Assembly (NCBI RefSeq): GCF_900113415.1
Contig: NZ_FOPH01000016.1
Location: 1-64,000, forward strand
Reading direction: 5' to 3'
Length of the DNA: 64,000 nucleotides
Origin: Oribacterium sp. WCC10
Lineage (GTDB): Bacteria; Bacillota; Clostridia; Lachnospirales; Lachnospiraceae
Below are positions 17,073-26,136 of this stretch, piece after piece (within the stretch, counting starts at the first letter, position 1; the number at the start of each line of letters is the position of its first letter). The position numbers were made by a program, and so were the translations under genes. The notes beneath the pieces were generated by a model that saw only the letters and a list, made by a program, of their open reading frames with translations, was not told the DNA's origin and did no database searches.

Positions 17073-17204
17073 TTTAGGGAAACGCTGAATAAAACGTTTC
17101 CCCTGCCGGATTTTCGGCTCAAAGCATCAATTTCTTTTGAAAATTCGTGCCCCCGACGCCGGAGTTTCTGAGGAAATGCTGATAATAACAGCATTTCCTC
17201 AGTA
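17073..17204. repeat. Palindromic intergenic element, copy B
   Basis: Same order of parts as copy A (4905-5032): GGGAAACGCTGAATAAAACGTTTCCC, CCGGATTTTCGG, GAAAATTCG, GACGCCGGAG, then a near-perfect hairpin GAGGAAATGCTG / CAGCATTTCCTC. The outer GGAAACGCTG and CAGCATTTCC are inverted ends. It begins 4 bp past the sftI-like stop codon and separates that gene from the ROK regulator. The 16913-17072 remainder shows only the ROK upstream region. Confidence 0.75.
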
Positions 17205-17208
17205 TCGG

Positions 17209-18549
17209 TCAGAATCTGCACACCTCAACACCAAGCATATTACCGAGTGCTTCGAGTTCTTCTGCACAGCTTCCGTATGTCACAACATAGTGTGGCTCCC
17301 AACCGCCCTTTACTGCATCTTCAACTATCTTCCTGGAATTATTATCAGTCTTTACAACTATAGATGTTCCAAGGAACTGCTTTGGTTTATCGAGTACAGC
17401 TCCTTCTGCGATAAAGAATCTGAACTTTCCGTTCTCATCTCTTCCAACACGGAAGATGGTTGCATGCTCCGTACTTTCGCATCCAAACTCCATCGTAGGT
17501 CCAAGTTTTCTGTTTGGATGTACACCAACGGCTGCGCCGGTATCTTTTCTTGCGAGATCACAGGATGCCATTCCGCAATGCCAGAATGTAATTGTGTTTT
17601 CACCCTCATCCAGTGAAACAGGATCACCAAAGAAGCATGACTTTCCTGTAAGCTTTGATCCTATGTACATTGAAAGAGCACCGTATGTATCGGATTCACA
17701 GCTTGCAGATACTCCCAGTGAATTGAGAAGGGAAAGAACCGCGCAAACAGGTGTGCCGAAATCAGTGAAGAAATCCGGCCAGCAGCGTGAAGAAATCGCA
17801 CCGATATGATTCTCTGTTACATAGTCCTTGTACGCCTTGTAGAGCTTTGCAAAATCCTTAACATTCTTTTCAGGGGTGTTATCAAGTCCAACGATCTTCT
17901 TTTTAGCATCATTGAGATACTCTTCACACTCTTCGTCTGTATATGACTTTGCCTTATTGATGAGTTCTCTTGATTCGATAGAATCGAGAGTTGCACCAAA
18001 TACTGAGGTAATGTCACAGTCCAGTGCTCTTCCGAAGCCAAAGCCCTGAGGAGTATGTCCGATAGACACAAGCTTCAAGCCCTTTAAGTCTTTCTTTACT
18101 CTTGCAGCATTGATAACAGCTCTTGCCTTGTCAATGATTTCCTGCTCATCAGGGGCACCGAACATATACTCAAACTTTGAGTCTTTTCTGAATGCCTTGA
18201 TACTGTTTGCCGCAGAAAATGCTCCTGTCAGTGAATTCAGTCTGAGTCTTCCGCCGTCGATAACAGGCTCTCTCAAAGTCCAGAGAAGAATAGGACATGA
18301 GAATTTCCTCAGGACCTCAGTAGCATATGCAGCATTTGCGAATGTTATATTCTGAAGAACTATAAGGTCAGGATTTATCTTATCCAGAAACTCATCAAGA
18401 AGGTCTATGGACAGAAGCATTTGCTCCGGAACCACAACATCCTCTGTGATGTCTCTAAGCATCTTTACTGACTTATCAAACTGAACCTGTGCACTCTCTA
18501 AATGAAATGTGCCTACTCCTATAGGTACATATGCTACCTGAAAACCCAT
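17209..18549 (-). CDS. sftI: Fucose/arabinose-isomerase-like enzyme, probable sulfoquinovose isomerase (SftI)
   Basis: 446 residues of the L-fucose/L-arabinose isomerase superfamily: an N-terminal Rossmann-type half and a C-terminal beta half with EFGCESTEHATIF and GGWEPHYVVTYGSCAEEL near the end. In sulfo-TAL gene sets an isomerase converts sulfoquinovose to 6-deoxy-6-sulfofructose, the substrate of the transaldolase. Placement in an operon with a sulfoquinovosidase, transaldolase and SLA reductase makes this the natural candidate. From its sequence alone it could be an isomerase of another hexose. The start follows a GGAAAAGAGGAAATAAC ribosome site. The transporter gene tctA-like is upstream, with a complete MITE inserted between them. 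Confidence 0.75.
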   Translation of the reverse strand: MGFQVAYVPIGVGTFHLESAQVQFDKSVKMLRDITEDVVVPEQMLLSIDLLDEFLDKINPDLIVLQNITFANAAYATEVLRKFSCPILLWTLREPVIDGGRLRLNSLTGAFSAANSIKAFRKDSKFEYMFGAPDEQEIIDKARAVINAARVKKDLKGLKLVSIGHTPQGFGFGRALDCDITSVFGATLDSIESRELINKAKSYTDEECEEYLNDAKKKIVGLDNTPEKNVKDFAKLYKAYKDYVTENHIGAISSRCWPDFFTDFGTPVCAVLSLLNSLGVSASCESDTYGALSMYIGSKLTGKSCFFGDPVSLDEGENTITFWHCGMASCDLARKDTGAAVGVHPNRKLGPTMEFGCESTEHATIFRVGRDENGKFRFFIAEGAVLDKPKQFLGTSIVVKTDNNSRKIVEDAVKGGWEPHYVVTYGSCAEELEALGNMLGVEVCRF

Positions 18550-18574
18550 TGTTATTTCCTCTTTTCCAATTACT

Positions 18575-18702
18575 TGATGTAAGTGTCAAAAGTACCAAAT
18601 CATATACTTGCACTTTGATTTGAGACTTTATGACCCGCCCGAACACAAATGTGTGCGTTGGCGCTAATCAGTGAGTGACAAATACTTTTGACACTCACGT
18701 CA
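18575..18702. mobile_element. Complete 128-bp MITE with terminal inverted repeats and target duplication
   Basis: The left end TGATGTAAGTGTCAAAAGTA is the inverse of the right end TACTTTTGACACTCACGTCA (18 of 20 match). TTACT (18570-18574) is repeated directly after the element (18703-18707), or TTACTT if one shared T is counted. It has no coding capacity. It sits between tctA-like and sftI inside the operon. The remaining 18703-18879 stretch has only fragments (ACGCCGGACGG) reminiscent of the other repeat family. Confidence 0.85.
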
Positions 18703-18879
18703 TTACTTAAGTTTATGTCTGTTCAATTTTTCCGGAATGATGACCTGAAAACTGCATTTCTTCACCCATTAGGGGGCAGACGCCGGACGGAATAATCCCT
18801 GCTCGAATCTATCCGGTCAATTAAGTATGAAGTTCATTTGGAACCTTTACTTCTGTAAAGTGTCATCACTCACTCCCCT

Positions 18880-20436
18880 TCAACAGGCCTCTGCTGAAAG
18901 ATCCTCATGCATCTTTTCGATTTCTTCAGCCTGCTCTTCGTTGAGGGCTTCAACCTTCTTGTTGATTCTGAGCATTGAGCCAACCAATACAACTGTGATG
19001 AGAAGGATGATGAGAGATATAGGTCTCTTGAAGAAAATGAAGTAATCTCTGTCATAAGACATCATAGCTGTTACAAAGTTTGTCTCCATGATCTTCGCAA
19101 GGATCAGTCCGAGAAGAAGCGGAATGGCATCTATCTCCATGATCTTAAGAAGATAGCTGAATACCAGAAGTACGGCACAGAATACCATCTCCTTGAAGTT
19201 TCCTGTTCCTGCAAATGCTCCTGCGAAGCAGAAAAGCATGATAGCCGGTGCAAGATAGGTGTACTTAACCTGTACAACTTTGGCTACAACTCGTGTCATA
19301 ACCTTACCGAGCGGCCAAAGGAAAAGGTTTGCAACGAAACATCCAACGATGATTGTGTACGCCTGAAGTGCCTGCTTTGTGAACATGTTAGGACCCGGCT
19401 GCATACCATGAAGGATAAATGCTCCGAGAAGGAGGGCTGTAACACCGTCTCCCGGGATACCCATGGTCATGAGAGGAATCATTGCTGAACCTACGACTGC
19501 ATTGTTGGAAGACTCTGCTGCTGCGATACCTTCGAGAGAACCCTTGCCGAACTTCTCAGGATGCTTTGAAAACTGTTTAGCCTGGTTATAGCAAAGGAAC
19601 TGCGCAACACCACCGCCTACGCCCGGCATAGCGCCGATAAATGAAGCGATAATGGTTGAAATGGCTGTTGCCGGAAGTATTGACTTCGCCTCTGAAAGGC
19701 TTAATCCCTTCTTATCGATCTTATTGGCATCTTCCATCTTTCCGCCGTTTACCTTGAACTCGGCAAGCTTTCCAACAACCTGCTTAAGAGCAACAAGTGC
19801 GATCATTGCAGGAAGCATATCGATACCAAACTGAAGGATGGATACTCCAAATGTAAATCTTGAGACACCTGTTACGGCATCAACACCGATGCAGGCGATA
19901 AGTATTCCGAAAAGACCTGAAAGGATTCCCTTTGGAAGTGAGTTTCCGGATACACCTGCTAGAAGTGAGATTCCGAGGATTGCCATTGAGAAATATTCAA
20001 CTGAAGTAAACTTTGAAACAAATGCTGCGATAGGAGCTGCAAGAATAAGAAGCAGAAGTGCGCCGATGATACCACCAAATGATGAAGCAAAAAGTGAAGT
20101 ATCAAGTGCCTGAAGAACTCTGCCCTTCTTAGCCAGTGGATATCCGTCAAATGTTGTTGCGATAGCCGAGTTTGTTCCGGGCGTATTGAGTGTGATGGCA
20201 CTTATGGAACCGCCGTACATTCCGCCTACGTAAACAGCAAGGAGTGAAATGATGGCTGTACTCGGATCCTTGATTCCGTAAGTAAGCGGAAGGAACAGAA
20301 TGATTCCAAGTGTAACGCTGAGACCCGGTATACAACCGATGACCATACCCATGAGCATTCCGCCAAATATGAATGCCAGATTTCCTAATGTAAATACCGC
20401 AGCAAAAGCGGATGAAATATAATCAAAATAACCCAT
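18880..20436 (-). CDS. TTT-family transporter large membrane subunit (TctA-like)
   Basis: 518 residues, about 11-12 membrane helices. TctA marks are the conserved GGMYGGSISAITLNTPG segment (near 70-86) and the second repeat IGAMPGVGGGVAQFLCYN. It forms the channel of a tripartite tricarboxylate-type, binding-protein-dependent secondary importer in the cytoplasmic membrane. The open frame begins 6 bp earlier, but AAAGAGG lies only 1 nt from that ATG and 7 nt from the MGYFDY start, so the latter is chosen. It is 12 bp after tctB-like and in one operon with the sulfoquinovose genes. The likely substrate is therefore sulfoquinovose or a sulfoquinovosyl compound; that is inference from context. 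Confidence 0.9.
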   Translation of the reverse strand: MGYFDYISSAFAAVFTLGNLAFIFGGMLMGMVIGCIPGLSVTLGIILFLPLTYGIKDPSTAIISLLAVYVGGMYGGSISAITLNTPGTNSAIATTFDGYPLAKKGRVLQALDTSLFASSFGGIIGALLLLILAAPIAAFVSKFTSVEYFSMAILGISLLAGVSGNSLPKGILSGLFGILIACIGVDAVTGVSRFTFGVSILQFGIDMLPAMIALVALKQVVGKLAEFKVNGGKMEDANKIDKKGLSLSEAKSILPATAISTIIASFIGAMPGVGGGVAQFLCYNQAKQFSKHPEKFGKGSLEGIAAAESSNNAVVGSAMIPLMTMGIPGDGVTALLLGAFILHGMQPGPNMFTKQALQAYTIIVGCFVANLFLWPLGKVMTRVVAKVVQVKYTYLAPAIMLFCFAGAFAGTGNFKEMVFCAVLLVFSYLLKIMEIDAIPLLLGLILAKIMETNFVTAMMSYDRDYFIFFKRPISLIILLITVVLVGSMLRINKKVEALNEEQAEEIEKMHEDLSAEAC

Positions 20437-20448
20437 AATCATACCTCT

Positions 20449-20925
20449 TTAGATTATTCCCTTGAGTATTCCGGCAGGAAGATCCACATGGAACACATTC
20501 TGGAAAAGGAAGTAAACTATGACCACCATAGCCAGTGTATAAATGTAGATAAGCGGTTTTCTTTCGCCCTCATACCACTGGATACCGCAAAAGATAAGCA
20601 TTCCGGCAGGAATAAATCCAAGTATCCTGGTAAGTGCCACAAACACTACCAGTGCGCCTATAAGAAGCAGCTCTTTTCTTTCATTTTCCCAGGCGAATTC
20701 ATAAATATGCTCTTTATGGAAAACGAGACTTTGTACCAGAAGTATGATGGAACAGATAAGTATGCCAACCAGACATATACCGGGTATTATTCTTGGGCTT
20801 GGCGCTCCCGAATCCCACATGGGAAGTCGCACCTGTGTGGGCATTACCAGAAGCATGATGACCGAAAACAGTCCCATTACGATACCCGCCAGAAGGTTGG
20901 TTCTGATTTTAATTGTTTTTTTCAT
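20449..20925 (-). CDS. TTT-family transporter small membrane subunit (TctB-like)
   Basis: 158 residues with four predicted membrane helices and the family feature GAPSPRIIPG near residue 43. The frame is open further upstream, but GGAG lies 8 nt before the MKKTIKIR start. The upstream extension would also run through a strong hairpin (20954-20983), so the internal start is taken. It works with the TctA-like and TctC-like subunits on either side. Confidence 0.88.
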   Translation of the reverse strand: MKKTIKIRTNLLAGIVMGLFSVIMLLVMPTQVRLPMWDSGAPSPRIIPGICLVGILICSIILLVQSLVFHKEHIYEFAWENERKELLLIGALVVFVALTRILGFIPAGMLIFCGIQWYEGERKPLIYIYTLAMVVIVYFLFQNVFHVDLPAGILKGII

Positions 20926-20953
20926 AAGAAAATCTCCAAAATAGACCAAAACA

Positions 20954-20983
20954 GCCCGGCACTGCACAAAGGCAATGCCGGGC
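20954..20983 (-). terminator. Attenuator-type hairpin between binding-protein and membrane-subunit genes
   Basis: GCCCGGCACTGC (20954-20965) pairs with GCAATGCCGGGC (20972-20983), a 12-bp stem with one G-U. It is followed on the minus strand by TGTTTTGG. Such hairpins after solute-binding genes allow partial read-through and protect the upstream mRNA, so the binding protein is made in excess. Confidence 0.7.
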
Positions 20984-21046
20984 AGCTCTTAAGTTTTTAA
21001 CTTATTAATAATTCAATGAACAACTATTTATACCTGATAACCAGAA

Positions 21047-22153
21047 TCAGTTCTGACCGCTGAGAAGCTTGAAAGCCTCTACCGCTGCCTTACATGCATC
21101 CTCATAGTGCTGAACATCATCCTGTCCGTAGATCTCTGTATCGTTAAGCATGATGCTTGCAATGAAATCCTTGTACTCGTCTGTTGCCCAGACATCCTTT
21201 GCAACCTGAACGACTGCATCCTGCCACTCCTGAGATGCACCCTTACGTGTTGCAAGAGAACCGCCCGCAGGAAGGATTGACTTTGTATAGTCCTTAGAAG
21301 CATCAAGATCAGCTGCCATATCAGCGCCTGCAAGTGAAGGAACTGTTATATCGCCCTGAGGTCCCTTGAAACCTGTGAATGCCTTGTCAGAGAATGCAAG
21401 AACCGGAATAAGATTTCCTGCTTCAACATCTTCCTGTGCAGCCTGTGTTGTACCTACGAAACAATCAACTTCACCATCTGTGAGACCCTTCTTCTGAGCA
21501 GCACCACCGTCATAAGGTACTACCATTACCTTTCCGCCCTCCTGAGCAAGAAGTGAACCTAAAGCAAGATGTGGGTCTGAAAGAGGGTTTCCACCGGACA
21601 TCTTAAGTCCGCCGCTCTTTGCCTTCTCGATAAGGCCGCCAAGTGTCTGATCAGGTGTTGTGTAAAGGATCCAGGTTCTGTCGTCTACTGTTGCAAGTGG
21701 AAGGATCTCGCTTCTGTCGAAATCAACAACTTCTGTATTGAACTGCTTTCCGAGATCATGACGATAAGCTACACCGTATCCGTAAACGAGAAGATCTGTT
21801 GTGCTTGGATCTTCCTGTGTAAATGCTGTTGCTGCTGCAAATCCGTCACCGCCTGTCTGCTGCTCAACGATGAAGTTGTACTCAGGATGAGTCTTTGTTG
21901 CTACTTCTGCGAACTTTCTTGCGATGATATCTGCTGTTCCGCCTACGCCGTAAGGGCAGATAACCTTAACTGTCTCACCGCTTCCTGTTGCTGCCTGCTT
22001 TTCTTCAGCTTTTGTCTCTGCTGCTGATTCTGTCTTGGCAGCTTCTGTCTTGGCTGCCTCTGTTGCAGCTGAAGGTGCGCTTGAGCTGCCGCATGCAGCA
22101 AGTGATGCTGCCATTGCTGTTGCAAGGATTCCTGCCAATAACTGTTTTCTCAT
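21047..22153 (-). CDS. TTT-family solute-binding lipoprotein (TctC/Bug-like)
   Basis: 368 residues. Lipoprotein signal peptide with lipobox SLAAC (Cys21), then an Ala/Glu/Lys/Thr-rich linker to about residue 58. The Bug fold starts with VKVICPYGVGGTADIIAR, the canonical loop that cradles the ligand's acid group, and includes ADIIARKFAEV and a DVDCFVG-like strand. Carried on the outer membrane face, it delivers substrate to TctAB. TTT binding proteins commonly bind carboxylates. A sulfonated sugar would be a plausible anionic ligand here, but binding residues for sulfonate cannot be assigned by eye. A truncated repeat and 176 bp separate it from the upstream tauE-like gene. Confidence 0.9.
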   Translation of the reverse strand: MRKQLLAGILATAMAASLAACGSSSAPSAATEAAKTEAAKTESAAETKAEEKQAATGSGETVKVICPYGVGGTADIIARKFAEVATKTHPEYNFIVEQQTGGDGFAAATAFTQEDPSTTDLLVYGYGVAYRHDLGKQFNTEVVDFDRSEILPLATVDDRTWILYTTPDQTLGGLIEKAKSGGLKMSGGNPLSDPHLALGSLLAQEGGKVMVVPYDGGAAQKKGLTDGEVDCFVGTTQAAQEDVEAGNLIPVLAFSDKAFTGFKGPQGDITVPSLAGADMAADLDASKDYTKSILPAGGSLATRKGASQEWQDAVVQVAKDVWATDEYKDFIASIMLNDTEIYGQDDVQHYEDACKAAVEAFKLLSGQN

Positions 22154-22302
22154 AGTAACTTCCTCCTGTTTACCTATGTAAATATTTTTCTCGGTCTTAT
22201 GACCTTTTGATTTTTAAATTTAAGATGTTAATTTTCCTAAATACGCCTTATGCTCAATGATCTCGATACGGTGAGACTATGAATTGATATCCATACAGTC
22301 AT

Positions 22303-22335
22303 GGAAACGCTGAATTAATAAGTGGTTTCTCAGAA
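22303..22335. repeat. Truncated left stem of the 128-bp palindromic element
   Basis: GGAAACGCTGAATTAATAAGTGGTTTCTCAG matches only the first stem of copies A and B (GGAAACGCTGAATAAAACGTTTCC). It reaches into the stop codon region of the tauE-like gene. Confidence 0.45.
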
Positions 22336-23190
22336 TAAGAGCTTTATTCCCATCAGTAAGAGAAGAACAAATGTCACGATCATAAATGTATGCTGGCTCA
22401 TTCTCTTATAAAGCATTGAACCTATCTTCAGTCCTCCGAACAAAAACGGTGCTGCACATACTGTAGTAAGCATGAGCTTGACATCCCAATATCCTGATCT
22501 CAGATCATCCATAAGAACCAGAGTATTCAGAAATATCCAAACCGTCGATATGGTGGTTCTGAACTGATTTTTCTCCGGAATACGCTTTGCAAGATAGCTT
22601 ATGAGAAGCGGGCCTCCGCTGACAAAAATTCCATGAATCACTCCGGCTACCGGAAGCAGCAGACAGGATAATCCCGAAAAAGCCCTGCCCTTATCGCTTT
22701 TCTTCGCTTCGCTCTCCGTATCAACTTTCAAAGTCCCATTTATATCTGAATCTGTTTCAGCATCCGGCCTTTCTTTTTCCAATGCTTCTTCAGAATGAAC
22801 TTCACCTGACTTTTTTCCGGAGCCTGTCATAAGCTCCTTGATAAGCCCTTGTATCGATACTGCTATAACAAAAATGCCAAGCACCAGATAAAGCAGCTTT
22901 TCTTTTCCGAGAAGCATATCCTTAATGCATATTCCCGCCAGTATTCCGACAGACATTATGGCCACTATCTTCCACAATTCCTTCCATACTACATATTTCC
23001 TGTTTCCGAGAAATACATAGATTCCACTGAATAATCCAAGAATATTCAGTACCGGTTTTGCTACCGGGTACCCCACCAGCATGAGTCCGAAGGGCATGGC
23101 GAGAAGTGTTCCCGCAAAGCCTGTGACTCCATGCATGATGTGGGCGAGAAAAATATCAAGAAAGAAGTAAAGATAATTAGTACTAAGCAT
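22330..23190 (-). CDS. TauE/SafE-family membrane exporter, probable sulfonate exporter
   Basis: 286 residues with about seven to eight membrane helices in two halves. The N-terminal half begins DIFLAHIMHGVTGFAGTLLAMPFG (family repeat) and the second half has AGVIHGIFVSGGPLLISYLAKR. A charged loop (about 115-170, Glu/Asp/Lys-rich) connects them. TauE/SafE proteins export sulfite or small sulfonates and recur in sulfoquinovose gene sets as the exit for the C3-sulfonate end product. Here that would be 2,3-dihydroxypropanesulfonate (DHPS). The specific cargo is inference. It lies between the sulfoquinovosidase and the TTT importer. Confidence 0.85.
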   Translation of the reverse strand: MLSTNYLYFFLDIFLAHIMHGVTGFAGTLLAMPFGLMLVGYPVAKPVLNILGLFSGIYVFLGNRKYVVWKELWKIVAIMSVGILAGICIKDMLLGKEKLLYLVLGIFVIAVSIQGLIKELMTGSGKKSGEVHSEEALEKERPDAETDSDINGTLKVDTESEAKKSDKGRAFSGLSCLLLPVAGVIHGIFVSGGPLLISYLAKRIPEKNQFRTTISTVWIFLNTLVLMDDLRSGYWDVKLMLTTVCAAPFLFGGLKIGSMLYKRMSQHTFMIVTFVLLLLMGIKLLF

Positions 23191-23263
23191 CTGTGTTCCT
23201 TTTCAGCCCGTCTTTATGTTAATGTTAAGAATCTGCTTTATTGTGCCGGATACCTCGCTGCAA

Positions 23264-25270
23264 TCAACTGCGCCTGCCGTATTTATCAGTAATGTTTTCG
23301 AAAAGTTCTCTGTATCCGGAAGACTTTCTGTAAAATACAGGCGGAAATCCAAGTTCCGCATCTACAACATTTATGCCCTGACCGTAGCTTCGTCCTGTCC
23401 AGAAGTGAATCCACTCATCATCCGGAAGAAAAACTTCTCTCTCAGTCTTTCCGGCTTCATAAACCGGCGCTACCAGCACATCTCTTCCAAGGAGATATTC
23501 AAACTGCTCCGTATAGCAGCGTGGCTCATCATAATGAAGGAACAGCGGTCTCTGAACCGGAATTCCCTTTTCATGATTTTCCTTTACGGCATCCTTTGTG
23601 TACTGTGACATCTCTCTGTAAATATCTACAAGTCGTGCCATCCTTCTGATACCGTCTTCATCATCATAGAACTGATAACAGTCGTCCGGTCTGTTCCCCT
23701 CGTGAGTTCTCATAACAGGTGTAAATGCTGCCATCTCCGCCCATCTCATGAAAACTTCCTTGGTTCTGACATTGCCGAAAAGTGATGTATAACCACCAAT
23801 ATCGCTGTGACTTAATCCGCAGCCCATCATTCCCGAGCCTAACGCCGCTGAAATGACTGTGCATAAACCGTCATGTCTTGAGAAATCAACCGACTGATCT
23901 CCTGCCCAGAGAAGTGTGCAGTACTTTTGGCTTCCCGCAGCTCCTGCTCTCATGAAGTAAACTATCTTACCGAGGTTTCCCGTCCCGGAAACCGCTTCGT
24001 AATTGCATTTTGCCCAGAGAAGCGGCCAATGATTATGCTCAACCATAGCCTCTTTTCCGCTGTGAAGCACGATATCGTCAGTTGGAAGGTATTCACCGAA
24101 ATCCGCCATCCATCCGTCGATTCCTATGTCAATACTGTACTTCTTGATGATTCCCTTGAACCACTCGAAGGCTTCCGGGTTTGTAAGATCCACCGCACCG
24201 CAGTAGAACTCACCGAAATCCACAAGATATGTGGTACCATCGTGGCGCTTTGCGAAATATCCCTTTTCTTCGCCTTCTTTAAACAGCTCTCCGTCATTTA
24301 CAAGATATGGATTCACATAACCAAGGAATTTAATTCCCTTTTTGTGAAGCTCTGCTATCTTCTCAGGAAGATCCGGATACATCTCTTTGTGATAATGCCA
24401 GTCCCACTGAAGTCTCTTGCCGAAGCTTGTGATTCTCTTGCCGCACCAGTCCTGACACCAGATTCCCGAAAGCTTTACGCCTTTCTCACGTATCTTTTCC
24501 GCAAGTCCGAAGGACCTTTCATTTCCGCCCTGAACTCCGAAGATAAGTCCGTTATATACCCAGTCGGGAAGTTCAGGCTGTCTTCCGAAGTATGCTGTTT
24601 CCTTTAAAAGAAGTTCTTCAAAATCCTTTGCTGCCTCTATGCGTATAGAAGCGGGAACCTCCCAGATCTGAAGCTCATGGAACTCATCATTTCTGAAATC
24701 AAAATCAGCATAGGCTGTTGAATCAACATGGAGATAATATCTTTTTGATGAAACGAAGGTAGGCTCAGGATAGTTCGTATTGTAGTAGTCCCCTCCGGCC
24801 TTGTTCTCAACGTCCGATCTCCAGGTTACATATGTTGTTTTATCTCTGCCGACTCCCGGCTCTGATGTCCAAAGGGGGAAATGTCTCCCTCTAAGGTCAA
24901 AATAGGACATCTGCTCACCGCAGCCATAGATATGCTCATCCTTGTCGGCTGCGACTCTGAACCAGAACCTGTTTATGGCCGGATCATGATTCTCAAATTT
25001 TATTTCCGCACACTCACCCTTTAGGGTAACTGTGGCTGTTATCTTTCCTTCAAAATCAAGGACAGTGGTTCCGTCTTTTTCTTCCGAAGAAGTAAGTTTC
25101 AAAGGAACTTTATCTTCCACATAATCCTCGATCTTGAAATTTCCTCTGTACATATCAACAGATTCTTTTCCATGACCTATGTAGATCATGGGCTTATCCG
25201 AATCTGCGGAAAGTATGATTCTGTCACCTTCTGTAAGTTTTAATGTCTGACCAATAATCTGTAATTCCAT
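23264..25270 (-). CDS. sftG: Sulfoquinovosidase, GH31 (YihQ family)
   Basis: 668 residues. It hydrolyses alpha-sulfoquinovosides such as sulfoquinovosyl glycerol from plant sulfolipid. The GH31 catalytic pair is Asp390 (GWMADFGEYLP, nucleophile) and Asp458 (WAGDQSVDF, acid/base). The sulfonate pocket of E. coli YihQ (Arg301, Trp304, Tyr508) is preserved as Arg286 and Trp289 (GKRLQWDW) and Tyr494 (HSDIGGYTSLF). Other close YihQ matches are FMRAGAAGSQKY, RTHEGNRP and LLGRDVLVAPV. These residues separate sulfoquinovosidases from ordinary alpha-glucosidases, so the call is specific. There is no signal peptide, so it acts in the cytoplasm on imported glycoside. It lies in the operon between DUF4867 and tauE-like. 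Confidence 0.92.
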   Translation of the reverse strand: MELQIIGQTLKLTEGDRIILSADSDKPMIYIGHGKESVDMYRGNFKIEDYVEDKVPLKLTSSEEKDGTTVLDFEGKITATVTLKGECAEIKFENHDPAINRFWFRVAADKDEHIYGCGEQMSYFDLRGRHFPLWTSEPGVGRDKTTYVTWRSDVENKAGGDYYNTNYPEPTFVSSKRYYLHVDSTAYADFDFRNDEFHELQIWEVPASIRIEAAKDFEELLLKETAYFGRQPELPDWVYNGLIFGVQGGNERSFGLAEKIREKGVKLSGIWCQDWCGKRITSFGKRLQWDWHYHKEMYPDLPEKIAELHKKGIKFLGYVNPYLVNDGELFKEGEEKGYFAKRHDGTTYLVDFGEFYCGAVDLTNPEAFEWFKGIIKKYSIDIGIDGWMADFGEYLPTDDIVLHSGKEAMVEHNHWPLLWAKCNYEAVSGTGNLGKIVYFMRAGAAGSQKYCTLLWAGDQSVDFSRHDGLCTVISAALGSGMMGCGLSHSDIGGYTSLFGNVRTKEVFMRWAEMAAFTPVMRTHEGNRPDDCYQFYDDEDGIRRMARLVDIYREMSQYTKDAVKENHEKGIPVQRPLFLHYDEPRCYTEQFEYLLGRDVLVAPVYEAGKTEREVFLPDDEWIHFWTGRSYGQGINVVDAELGFPPVFYRKSSGYRELFENITDKYGRRS

Positions 25271-25370
25271 ACTGCCCTCTTTTGTTTTCTATATTGAAGC
25301 GTTTATCTGTCACGAAGGCTGCGCCGCCGCTTCACAGTGACGGCTGCACCCCGTGATCATGGCAAAAGTT

Positions 25371-26042
25371 TCAATAATGGAGTTCCTTATTTGGTCCGAT
25401 GACTCCTGTAACCGCTCCCTGTTTTACCAGTGGTTCTCTCTCAGGATGACAGATGACCCATTTGTTTCTCTGAAGAAGCAGCTCGCTTTCCTTGTCTACC
25501 GGCGAAAGCTTCTCAAGCGGTGTGTTGGTTCCCTTTGGCAGGATCACAACTCCCTTGAATCCTTCATCCGTCACTCTGCAGGGTGAAAGGTGAAGAGTTG
25601 TCTCATACATCTCTATCACTGTGCCCTTCGGCACGAAGAATACCTGCACATCCTTAATGTCATAGGTATTATCCTTTATGTCCCAGACATGTCCGAGACA
25701 AAGCATAAAGTCTGTAACGGCAATGTTTATCTCGCTGCCCTTGTGATACTCGAAACCGTTGTATGTGGTGTTTCTGCCGTTGCAGTATCCGATTTCTATA
25801 GGCATCCCTCCGTACAGAAGATTCTCAACCTTCTCTTTTACGGCCAGGTTCTCCATTTCGGGAACCGATGCTACATAGACATTGCCCTGCTCCGGAATAG
25901 GAGTTTCTTTTTCCATATAAGCGATAACTTCCGAAAAATCGTATCCTGTGACTACACGTCCGTAGGTCTTGAAGGCTTCCGGGTCAAGAACTGACTTTAC
26001 AGAAACATCATTAACTTCATTTAAATGCTTTAAAAGCTCCAT
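25371..26042 (-). CDS. DUF4867 family protein of the sulfoquinovose operon
   Basis: 223 residues. I recognise the DUF4867 family from GYDFSEVIAYMEK, EGNVYVASVPEMENL, IGYCNGRNTTYNGFEYHKGSEINIA and FVPKGTVIEMYETTLHLSPC. The beta-rich middle with HKGSEIN and TLHLSPC resembles a cupin-type fold with possible metal or substrate ligands (His, Glu, Cys). The function is unknown to me. Genes of this family sit beside sulfoquinovose transaldolase genes in gut Firmicutes. Candidate roles, all inference, are an SQ mutarotase, an isomerase of a C3-sulfonate, or a sugar-acid side enzyme. Here it lies between SLA reductase and sulfoquinovosidase, in the same direction and 94-100 bp from each. Confidence 0.75.
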   Translation of the reverse strand: MELLKHLNEVNDVSVKSVLDPEAFKTYGRVVTGYDFSEVIAYMEKETPIPEQGNVYVASVPEMENLAVKEKVENLLYGGMPIEIGYCNGRNTTYNGFEYHKGSEINIAVTDFMLCLGHVWDIKDNTYDIKDVQVFFVPKGTVIEMYETTLHLSPCRVTDEGFKGVVILPKGTNTPLEKLSPVDKESELLLQRNKWVICHPEREPLVKQGAVTGVIGPNKELHY

Positions 26043-26136
26043 AATTATTCATAGATAAACGGTCATCTCCCCTGTCGTTATTTTCCCCGTGGATCAACCA
26101 CCGCCATCTTTCATTCCCCTTTTACAGTTACTCTCT

